Positions 1 to 12,100 of a DNA stretch of 64,000 bases are shown here, one piece after another. Origin of the DNA: Patiria miniata. Lineage: Eukaryota; Echinodermata; Asteroidea; Valvatida; Asterinidae. A program made the translations under genes and the position numbers. The notes under the pieces are model-generated. The model saw only the letters and a program-made list of their open reading frames with translations. It made no database searches and had not been told where the DNA came from. The stretch spans positions 37,779,315 through 37,843,314 of the forward strand of contig NW_024037069.1 in the NCBI RefSeq assembly GCF_015706575.1. Reading direction: 5' to 3'. Each line of letters starts with the position of its first letter. Within the stretch, counting starts at the first letter, position 1.

Positions 1-80
1 ATTTGGTCCACATACTGTTAACAACAAGAACTTTCGAATGGGTCATAATATATCAATACTGAGATAAAGTATACTTTTAC

Positions 81-164
81 CTTTCCATTTGATGTCAGAA
101 ACTCCTGAATTCTGCAGTAATTCTTCTTTTGTGTGATAAATCATAACTGCATTCATCTCCGTGC
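81..164 (-). CDS. GABA-B-like receptor exon 9 (end of Venus-flytrap domain)
   Basis: Acceptor CTTCCAG precedes 164 and donor GTAAAAG follows 81; phase 1 at both ends (84 bases). It reads G-TEMNAVMIYHTKEELLQNSG then VSDIKWKG, equivalent to the VGxYNAxxDxLxxxxxIxFQG stretch just before the juxtamembrane region. The next exons, with the transmembrane domain, are outside the window. Confidence 0.78.
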
Positions 165-3100
165 CTGGAAGCAACGCGAAGTAGAGACGAAACAATGTAC
201 TCGTGAAAACGGATATAGCATTTATCGTAATTTTATTTTTAAAAATGTATAGAGTCTGCAAGAGACTTACGTGTAATCTATGCGACAACAATTCCATGAA
301 CATATTTCAAGCCAAATATTATAAGTGGGTTTCAGATGTGAAATTAGCATTGATTTGTCACGATGTTAATATTTCTCTGGATTCGGTTGTAGCTCCTCTA
401 CGGAAACTCGTCATTAAATTTGAAAAGATTCAACGTTTTCTATGATACTCAAGCTTCCGTTCAGAAGTAGCTGTTTTCAGCAGGTATTAAAATCTCAACG
501 AATGACAGGGAACAGTAGAATGGTTAAATACGCCCAGTATATCCAAACCTCGGCTTCGTTTCGGCTTTGGTCTCCGCTGATTGATTTTAGGCCTCTGTAT
601 GAGCTGACACCTGCTGGCCCAAAATATACATAAAATATACATTTCCAGGGCCCCGGATAACGCGAAGCTGAAAACAAATGTCGATGTTTGGAAAATGGCC
701 GAGATGTTCAGCGTCACGACAGCATATTAAACGGTAGATTATCATGGCAAGTTCCTTCCGGGGGTCTACCCGATGCTCCCCAATACCTATGTTCTCCAAA
801 ATCCTTAGGGTTAGGGTAGGCCCTAATACGGTTAGGGTTAGGGTTAGATGGTTAGATGGTTAGGGTTCGGGTTAGGGTTAGGGATGGGGAACATAGGTAT
901 GCACCCCCTTTCGGCACAAATACATTTTTGTGCCAGATTCCACCCATCTTGAGATACGTAACGTCCGTGGCGTACATGCAAGTGATCGTTTTATATCGTA
1001 AAGAGCCATCATCTAACTCTGTAGCAATTCCTGTATATTGGCTCGACCCTTCAGTTGTTTCTCATGTACTGTGTACCATGGATATACTTTCCGGACCTGA
1101 TGGCCTCCGGGCTCGTATCAAATATCCCCCTGCTTTCAGATATATTGATCATGTACTTCCATACCTTGACGTTTTAATTTAATATCAAATTCAATAATCG
1201 ATCTTAAAATTTATCATCCGATAGCCAAACAAAAAATAATTTCAATGTCATTACTCGACTTTTAAATTGCATATTGTTCTCTTTAAAGTCGTTGTTTCAT
1301 TTCTTTTTCATTTCGTTTAAACCATGGATATCAAATTGGTCGGACATCAAATTGAATTGTCTTCTTTTAAAGTACAGCAAGAACTACTTGCTCAGCTTCG
1401 CCTTGAAATCAGATGAATTGAGGCCGAGAAAATCAAATCAAAATTGAACAGAATAAACCAAGCCAGACCAAAAACCAAAAAATTTAAATCAGAAATACAC
1501 TCTCAGCAAGGTGAAGTCATCTTTAAATAGGAAACATGTTTCTTCAAGTAAACTTAAACTCAGTCCAAATTTGAGTGTTTTCCATATGCCATGACAGCAC
1601 TTTTTAAATAATGAGTTTGCATGGGTTGTCTTTGTCATTTTAGGTTAACTAACCACAAGGTGAATAGAAGGGGAAAGAAACCACAAGGCTCCTCGTAAAA
1701 GTGCATGTGTTTCTGCAACCTTACCTTGCGCCTGTGCTACATCAACCTTTGCCCAGGTCTGTTGACCATCCTCAAGCAGAACTCGTCCCTGTCCAGAACA
1801 TTAATACCAATTCCAGTTATACCAAAATCTCTGAACTCTTCATGTTCACCTTTATACAAGATTTGAAACTTTGGTGTTTTTTTTTGCTTGGTGGTAATGT
1901 AAACTATAATGAGGGTTTGCGGTAATATCATGTGGAACAATCTCAAAGACGATCAGAGCATACTGATCGGAACGTCGAGTTTCACAACCAACCGGTTCTT
2001 TTCATAACCACATACCTTATGTTCTTCGAGCTGGGTTCAATGTGTATGCGTCAATAATGGTAAATGTGCTGTTCTTTGTCCGATTAGCACGAACGATTGC
2101 GAAAACAATACCTTTAATAACCTGCGTTTAGTTTTGACCGAAGAACAGCCCAACTTGCATCAAGCGTTTATTTTATTTTCAGTTTAAGACGGAGACTTTT
2201 TAGAGGTGGGGATGCCACAGGAATGATCTAAAATTCAGGATTCACATGTTGTCTTTATAATATTAGTCTACTGTTGCCCTAGTTTTCCCTAGATTTCCAT
2301 TTTACACGTAAAAAGCCTGCCTTTGCTGATTTCCAGGAGAAAAAAATCCTGAAACATAATGCAGACCAGGAAATGCCGCTCTATGTGGGTATTGCCAGAT
2401 TCCAATGACAAAAATTGTATACCAAACAACGAGATGGTTGATCTACGCATCCATCAAATGAAAACAATGATTAATTTTTATTAATTGTCTTTTTAACTAT
2501 AATAACCATACCTGTAGTCCGATGAAGTCGATGTTTTGCGCGTGATTCAAAATAACCCTTGCCATTTCTTCGTCGGAGTACGTGAAATCTTCAAGTTTTC
2601 GAGGAGGTTGAAGACGTTGCAGGTCGGCTATAGATGAATTCAGGGCTAGCGCTGTGGCTATGGCATTATCGTACGTAAAGGCTATGAAGCTGACCGGCAG
2701 GCTGTTGAAGTAGTCGTAGTGCTCTGGCAAAGGTTTCTAAAACACATCGGGGACAGGTACAATGCCTTGAATTGTGGTTCATATTATACTGGTGCTTGGT
2801 TTATTGGCTGATCATTGGATATTAACGAAATCGCGTTTCGTGATCAAAAGGTTGTGCACTGTTTTCACCGTTTTCTCGGAAAGATAGGCCTATCCACTGA
2901 GCTGAAACTTCAACAGGTTAGGTTTTGAACATTTTTCATTTGAGTGATGTTATTGGATCTGAACAAAATCCATGCAAAGCAAATGAAACTTTATGCATTT
3001 AATACAGTTATATTCTGTACAGTATTACCTATGGCTTTTTTCACCATTCCCATTTCTCTTCCTAACCATACCATCGTAATTAAAAAGATACTTCCAAATG

Positions 3101-6100
3101 GAAATTAGCGATATCATAATCCTTGGACAAAATTCACCGTCTTCTACTTTTGTGACAGCTAATATAAAAAGAATTTGTTGAGAAAAGCGAAGGAGCACTA
3201 TTCCCTTGGTTTGATTGTACTGAGCCAATAAGGAATGTTTTGACGCAAAATATTTTGAAGATTTATTTGAAATAAGACGACAAGAAGCCCATACAAGTGC
3301 ACTTGGCACACTGAGATCAATCAATGTTTATCCTTTGAAGGTGAGCTTCAGGACCCAATATTGCCAAAAGGTGCATAAATGAAACGAATGGTATATCTTC
3401 TACGGGTACAAAGACATCTCTGAGGTAATCACCACTCCGTTGTAATTCAGGACAGATAAATCGCCCTGAACGGTCCCCGTGAAATGGAAGGTCGTATCCA
3501 CCGCGTCGACGAACTGTTCCGCCGAGCAGGGAGCGATACTAGACGGCGAGACGTTAGACCACCACACGGTGCCCGCCCAGTACGGCGCAATCCACACGTA
3601 CTTAGCACCGGTCATTTCGGCAAGATAAGCCTGCATGCCAAAACAAGGGGGAAAATGTGTTATATCTTGTTTTCAGTTGTTTCCAATTGTTTCCAAAGCT
3701 TTGATCGCGTTAAAAATAGTTTTCAAAAACTTTAGGAATTCAAAGTTATGCATGCACCTTTGCTTTAATATCGTGTTACAATGTTCATTTGATTTTCAGG
3801 AGTTTTCTTTTCAGTAATCAATAATGCACAAAAACGTACGCATACCTATAGAGAATATTGATTGTAACTAAAAACAATGGCTACAAGAGTGCAAAAGATC
3901 AAAACATAAAAATAAATTCACTTCGTCTTATGAGTGTAGAATAAATACAGAAGCCTCTTTGCCATGGGAAGGATTGTGAATTTGTTGTTTTCGGCTTCAA
4001 TTGCATCCTTTCGTTTGAATGTCAAAACAAGTAAACAACATTCGTAAAATTGTTACGTTCCGAGATATAGGAGTACCCATGAAACAGAGTCTGTTTCCCC
4101 AAAAGATATACGTATATGTATATGTATAGTCGACTATCATTAATACAGGGTGCCAAAAAAGTTGTACAAGGAAATATCCTTTAATTTCTCAAAAACTACT
4201 TAACATGAGTATTTCATCTTGATGGAGGGTATTAATTATATTCTTGTGTATGCCTACATTCAGTAAAAATACCATGGAAATCCATTCTTGCAAGCCAGAG
4301 ATCTAACAGATTATAAAATGCTATGGGTTTTTCACCAATTCCCAATGGGATGGGATTTACATAGTTAACTTAATTCACATGTTGAGAGTGAAAGGGCCCA
4401 TGACAATCTGATGCACTGATATCACTAACTTGTGTAAATCCCATTGGAATGGGTGAAAAACCCATAGCCTTCTGTTAGATCTCTGGTTTGCATGAACGGA
4501 TTTCCATGGCATCTTCACTGATTATAGACAAGAGTATAAATAATATGCTCCATCAAGATGATATACTCATGTTAAGTAGTTTTTGAGAAATTAAATGTGC
4601 ATAGCTTTAATGATCTAACTTTTATGGTTGTCTCCGAGAAAAACGCCGCATTCCAAAAGGGACAAATTTGGAAATGAACGGGATCAAAAATTTGAAACCT
4701 ATAGACATTCCTATTATTTGTTAACCCAATTCAAATCTCCTTGCGTTACCTGACAAAATAACCGCAGTGTAGTCGCCTTGTAGAATCCAAGGTATATGAT
4801 GCGTGCATCTTGGCGCTAATTGAGTGAGGAATCAAGTGGACAACTGTTAGGCTCTAGATTGTCAAGGTGCTATCAATATCAATATTTTAAAAACACTCTG
4901 ATTCGATTCATTGAAAACGTGTTAAAGGATTATAGGATCATTTACATTTACCCCAAAAGTAACCTGAATTATCATCAAAAACTTTACTTGAATTAAGGAT
5001 CGTACTGGTACTAAACACCCAGTGATATTACTCTGGCTTGCTGTCATTTTAGAGGAAATCAAGAAATGTGGGTGATTTCCAAGTACATTATAGTCAATCG
5101 GCTGATTTTTAAATAAAGTCATAATAATGAAATTGTGTTTCGTGATCAAATGGCTGTGCATGGCTTTACACGGTTTTCTCCAAAAGTGTACTCTATCCAC
5201 TGAGCTGAAACTTTGACAGGTTAAGTTTTGAACATTCGTCTTTGGATTTTGAGTGGCGTTTTCATTGTAAACGAACAACTTAAGATGCATGAACAGCAAT
5301 GTGCCTTTTAAGACGGAACAATCATGCATGAGAAAAACATCTTATTTTCTTTTGATTCCATTCTTCTTATTCTGATCGAACCTTGAGACTTTGTAGGTGA
5401 AGATGCAAGTTGGCGATATCTTTGACTCTCTCTGATGCGACTATCTGGATATCTCTAGCTTCTAAGATCTCTCGAAAGTCCCTCATATGCTGCAAAGTCA
5501 ACGACAATCATGCAAATCCTTATTAAGCCTTTCAGGGATTGTCCTTCGATCGTCTTTCGGTGTCACAGTAGTCTGGGTCACAGTGTGATCAGTATTCCAA
5601 TGCAAAATAATAGAGATGGGAAATTTTAAAACAAGAAAATATGAATTCACATACAAATTTCAGGTGCTTTTTGTATGTAGGGTAAGTGATGTGCCCTACT
5701 ACAATTAGTAATTTGAATGTGACCCCGACTAAGTGCAGCGTGTATTTATCCACTGGTGACTTTTTGCCCCAATAATTTTATAATTTTTACATTATACCCC
5801 CGTAGATCTCATATTTCAGTAATTACTTTTTGATCGCTGTTAAAAGTGGACCAATGAGTATAGTTTAATGAGGTGTAATGTGTTTCATGTAAGTTTCGAA
5901 CTGGGCGTTGTATAATAATTATAGAATTAGTTTATACCTACAGATTTAAAGGGATCAAAGAACCTGTCATGTGTACCTGTGTACCACTATCCTTACAGAG
6001 AATATTTTGGTAGTTGTTTTTGAATTGTAACTCAATCTTTCAAATCTAATTAAATCTTAGTAATTTAGATCCTATAAGTACTGGTTTCTAGCTTCAATTT

Positions 6101-9100
6101 CATTTGTGTTCTGTCCAGGTGCATGATCACGCACACAGAGGCAACACTGCCCAGAATTGGGATCCTTACAAAAAAATAATGGAATTGGCCAACCACATTC
6201 AATTCAAGAAAAAAAAGCATGAAGTATAGTTAATGCAATATTCTGGATATCTATTACTAATAACAGGATGACAGGGGAGACAGTTTTGATCTTACATTCT
6301 GGAAGACGATACTCTCCTCGAAGATGAAGGCGACGCGTCTCCATCCCATCCGCTTGAAGAAGGCTGCTCCCGCTAACAGTTTAGCATCATTCGAGGGAAA
6401 CGCCTGGACAGTGTAGGGATACAAGGATCTGTCTAACAGGGACTCATGTGTCGCCAGGCCCATCTGTCAATAAAAAAAATCAAAGTTTGTTCAGAGGACG
6501 CTTCGCCTCGTCCGCTACGCGGGGGAGCTCGCCCAAAGAGCCGGCTCCGCCCAAAGAGACTGTTGGAGAATAGACTCCATGCACACGTACCCCCTCAACG
6601 GTGATATGAGAAGGGGATGATGGACAATGGTTGATACCACCGTGCAACAGAACATTCCAATGATTCCATGTCACGAAAGCTCATTATACTGTGTTGATTG
6701 AATTCATTTATCGCAGAGTAAAATACAACTTAATTACATTCTACTAAACCTCCGCCTATGGCATGGGGCTTCTTTGCCTGGAAAAAGGGCTTGTAAGCAT
6801 CAGTTGAGAATTTTCCTAAAAGCGGGGTTGTGTTACAAATGAACTTCTCCGTATAAGAGTGTTAGTCCGACCACATGTACCTCCCGTTTCCCTCAAATCT
6901 ACCGGTTTGTGCGCGAACAGATTGCGTTTGCCGACACCCAAAGCGCTCGGGGGGAATGCTGAGTCTACTGAAGCGGTCAAAGCGGCGGCGGGGGAGGGGG
7001 GGGGGGCCTCCCCCGCCGCCGCTTTGACCGCTTCAGTAGACTCAGCATTCCATGCGACGAATGTATCATTCCAGTTGGCAACTTCACTAATGGAATGAAA
7101 AAAGGTTGAGGATAAAGGGAGAAACGCGGCTATTTGCAATACATATTACCACTAACATCGCCTCCTCGCTTCAAATGAGTTCCAGACACCTCCCCCCCCC
7201 CCCCCTTCCCCAACCCCACCCCCGTTTACGACTTTGGCACGTCCTGACGAAAAATTCTTTTTCGAAAGGATAAATTCTTGGTGCGCCACTGGTGCACAGA
7301 CACGAACACCGTGGTTCCGTATTATGTATACAGTATATGATTATCATGACTGAACCTCACAGATACCTCCTCATACAGCTGTAGCTTTATACGAATGATG
7401 AGGATTGTCTGTGAATACGCGATAATGTAATATCTCGATGTACACCATTGTATTACGTTAGAACCTCCCCGAATACCTGATGAACTTAGGTGACTTTACA
7501 CCATTAAAGAGGTTCAATTGCGAATGCGAGGTTCCGATTGTGTGTACAGGACTCACTCACCTGGACAATGTTGTACCTCGCCGCCACCTGGTTGACTATT
7601 GTCGCCTCACTTAAGTGATGAGGTCCGCTCGCGATGACCACGGGAGGTCCTTCATTCACCAATGTATACAGGAGCCTCAGAGCCTCCTCAGGGTCGGCTG
7701 CCTACAATGAAAACACAGGCAAATTTAGAATAATTGAAATATTGCAACAAAACGAGGTTGTACAGGGCCTTGTACTACGAAGGTACCTTAGCTATTGCGT
7801 AGAAATCCAGGTGACGGACTTTGCAAGTACGTAAAACCAATTTGCAAGGTAAACCTCTCTTTCAAGACGTTTTAACCTCTCTTTCAAACAAACCATGCGG
7901 GCACTATTTCAAACCCACTCTTTTATTAATAAAACCATAGAAAGTCGCTTTTGTCTTTGAATGTTACTATTAATAACAAATTGACAAATGACACCAAAGC
8001 GCCCTTAAAAATAATATAGCTTTTAATGGAAAGATATACCAAGGTACATTGTACCAGAGAAAAAAAATCACCTTGAAATTAGCTTCTACACCTCAGCATA
8101 TAATAAAACAATGCTCTTCGGTTGACATTTTCAAAAAAAATATTTTGGAAAAATATATTTTGTTAATCTTCAATTTAAAAATAGCGATTGGATGGGAAAG
8201 CTTGAGTTAATTCATGGATATTGAAATGGTTAAGTACAGCGCTCACAGCTGGTGGGGAAAATCTCGACAATCAAGGAATTATCGTTCAGCGGATGTCATT
8301 GACTCGGTGTAATAGAAGGTCTGCACGCGCGGATTACTGTCAGTAGTTGATTTTATTGCCTGCAACAACATGCGTGTTTTCTTTGGGGGGGGGGGCGTGG
8401 AAGGAGACGAGTTTGTTGAACTCCCTTGATGGTTATCAAGTAAAATTAGCGATGAATCGACAGATAACATCACCATGTTACAGTGACGAGCCAAGGAATT
8501 GTCTCGGTTCAAAGAACTTCGTTGTTTTATCTTTTCCCAGTTTAATTCGATCCTCCACTGTATTCGATACTTAGTGGTTTGTTTTACTCAATTCCTAGCT
8601 CTGATGAGAATCGATGTCGTCATATTTCTATTTGATTCCGGGCTGACTTGCACTACACGAAGGTTGATCAGAGTTTTATCTTTTCCCAGTTTAAATCGAT
8701 CCTCCACCGTATTCGATTCTTAATGCTTTGTTTTGCTCGATTCCTAGCCGTGATGAGAATCGATTCCATCGTATTTCTATTCGATTCCAAGCTGACGTGC
8801 ACTACGAAAAAGTTGATCAGCAAAAGGCGATCAATAAACTGCGTACTCTGTCGATGAAAATACCAAAATGCACAGCTCTCAAATAAAAATCTCCTAACAG
8901 ATATCAGATAGAAACGTCTTGGACCGAGACTAGTAAAGGAACTGCAAAATAAATCCCGACGCGGAATATGGAACTATATTATTTTATCCAGATGTCCCCG
9001 CACCACAAACGTTTCGTGCCATGCCTTAACCCTAAAGGGGCCGGGAGGGGGCGGAATCCGCCCCCCCCCCCAACATTTTCCGTGATAGCCTCTAAAAAAA

Positions 9101-12100
9101 ATAATTTCGCGACCCGAGCTGTTATGACTTTTTAGCCTCGAGCTTTGCGCATCTTTTGATACCAAAAACATAAAAATCTGACCACGGGTTGCCGCGTAGC
9201 GAAAAAATTTCCGGCGCTACGCGCCGTGAAAACTGAATTTTCGCATATACGTCGTGTACACAGAGCAGAATTGCCATTCGTACATATGAATAATTAATTA
9301 GCCATAATTCCAAAACCCTTTGACCTATAGTCATGAAATTTCTTGGGTATGTTTAGGAAGAGTTGCTCTATGCATGTGCCGAGTTTCAAAATGTTTCGTC
9401 ACTCGATGGCCGAGATCTTAGGGGGGGCGGAATCCGCCCCCCCCCCCCGGCTGAGAGATGGTCAAAATAACCCGGCCCCTTTAGGGTTAATGACTTGATG
9501 ACGTCATGGCATGCCTGTGCACGTTTTCGCACCAATGTACAGGTAATGGACACCATTTTCAAACATTCGAAAATAAAACTGTCAAAATATCATGAAATAT
9601 TCTCGGATTAAGCATCCTGTGAAGTCGTTGCTTATAAGTAGTGTACTGTCATTGTCGAGAAGAGAGGAATTTCCATTATTACTGTCTTACGATGGAAACA
9701 TTTGATTCGCGTCGCGAAAAATGCAGATGCATTTTCACATTTTTTCTAAAAAAGTATAATCTACTGAGCAGATTTTTCAACATTTAAATTTGCTTGAGAT
9801 TTAAAGTATTGTTGCTCCTTGAATCGGAAAAAAAACACTAAAGGCAAACTTTTCCTAAATATACTTCTTCTTTTTTTAAGAAGGATGCTCATCCACTAAA
9901 TTTGTACCGTCCATGCAAAATGCCCATATGTTCAGACTGTAGGAGTATATTACGTTTTAGATCATCGTATACGTGCTCCTTCGAGGACCATGGTGTGATA
10001 ATACAGAGTTTCAGCAAGTTTAAAAATCGCATCCGTATCACGGATCCGTATCGATTTTGCGTATGACGTCATCACTTCGTGCGTTCATCCATGATGCGCG
10101 GGAAAGTACGGAAACTACGCGTGGAAGCCACCTACGGTAGCAGTACGTATAAACTTTCGCCATTTTACGCCAACTTTGTGCCAAAATGATACTTCTAGTA
10201 ACTTCTCATTCTCAATTTCGTGACGCATGAGATGCCTCAGATTGTGGTGGGAGTTCTTTTAAGCCGGTAAATTTTGCAGGATGTATATAGTGATTTTTAA
10301 AGCGTTTTGTTGCATCAAAGTTGTGACTGCATGGTCGATGCATATCGTATGTACTACATGTATATCCAAGGAAAGCGAAGCGTAACATTATACGAAGTAC
10401 TAGTCCCAGACCAGCCTGGGTGTTTCCAGGCAGGTTTTATGGCCCTTAATGGCCCGAAGGGTTTTATTGATGAATTTAGATGACAAAACTTGTCCTCGGT
10501 GAGCGCCGCATATAGCGAGGGGGGTCTATAATTGCACGGCTTAGATAGGGTAGAGATCCGCACTGTGAGAGGTTAATCGTCATCGGAATCGGAGTTTACA
10601 CCAAATGTCTTCTGGTATATCATTTGGCCAGGGATCAGGGTTTTTGCAACCAAATATGGACAGTTAAGTCTTCAGGAATCCTTCTTTCCTTCTCTCAAAT
10701 CAAACTCCTCTGGAATCATGTGTAAGATACACAAAGATGAAATCCATGAAATTTATACATGTCGAAAAAAGCTCTACGAACTTTTTCACATGTAAGCACA
10801 TTAGCACAAGACTGTGGATGAGTGATATTAAGGTAATACATGGGACCAATCAATATCTCAGGCCCCGGCGCCATCCCCACTAGACGGTACAATCGTGATT
10901 CCCCGGAAACTTCTAGCCTGTAATTAAGGAATAGATGATAAAACCCCAATGCACATAGTGCCCTTGGCTCTTGCAGTCTTTTGCTTCAGAACAAGGAGCA
11001 TGGCCCTCTGGGACCCATTAGGCCAAATTTAAAAAAAAAAATGTGTAGGCCTATACGTGGAGACTTTAGAAACAGGATACATGGCTATGGACCCTTTGTG
11101 CTGTAAAATAAAAACCCTAAGAGATTAATTATTTCAGAAAAAGCAACGAACGTAGCGACCAAAACTCAATGCGCCTGAGCTGAAGGCCACTGTGCGAAAT
11201 TCCCAAATGCACGAATGTAGCTGAACACCAGAAAAAAATGGGGTCTTATTCTGCGGAAACCTTACTTTGTTCGGGCAGGGAGTGGATTCTCGATTTTTCA
11301 AGACCTTTTTCATATATGAGAAGCAGTAGAATGCCCCCAAGAGAGCCATTAGTATGAGAAAGAAAGTTAACAATCTACCCAAGGACCTAATTTGTTAAAT
11401 TCTTTTGATTTGAACAAAGGTGCTGAAAGTTATTCAAAGATTTAAAAGGTGCGGTAGGCAGAGTAGGACCACAGAGAACAAAACACGCTCACTAAGAGAT
11501 AGACTCAACCCAAGCTATATAGCTGCCGTTCCCTTGGCTCTTTTTACTCTTTTGGTCTTCCGGGCAAATTTGTCAACTTATATTAGCAGCCAATTAAAAG
11601 GCAGTGTCTGTCTAATCCTATTTCGCCCGAAATTGTTGTCTAAAACGGCTATTGAAATTCCTATATGAACCTGGCAACGCAATTGTATTATTTAACCTAA
11701 AGAAATCCGATTGCCCGTGCTTTCCACGGCGTAGCATTTTATTTTATCCGAATAAAAACGAAACATTGATTTGTAGTTTGCATGTTTGATTTGATATGTA
11801 GCTGGAAAATTGCTATTAAGCAATCACAGAAGAAATGATGCAAATTTACTGATTTAAGTGTTTATTCGAAATATTATTGCGTTCATTTGCAAAACTATTG
11901 CATTCCCTTGTGACACATTTTCATTACTTGTAAAACAACACTCGGCAGGGTTGAACTACCGTGCCGTTGCATAGAGGTAGTGGGTGAAATAATTCGATAT
12001 TTTCCCCAAATTATGAACTTACAAAAACTAATCAGTCAGAGAATTGAACCTCAAGTAGAGCACGGGCGTAAAATTGTATCACACTTAAGGATACTATAAA

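Larger units (their letters stand above)
165..1724 (-). other. Receptor intron (before exon 9)
   Basis: Besides the TTAGGG block and the coding-like debris I see nothing that can be named in this intron. Confidence 0.6.

Noticed and set aside
4922..5329. 135-codon minus-strand frame
   Set aside because: Coincides with a dispersed repeat that has other copies without the frame.
11134..11382. Minus-strand frame with a hydrophobic N-terminus
   Set aside because: Short, no neighbouring exons or splice signals, no homology seen.
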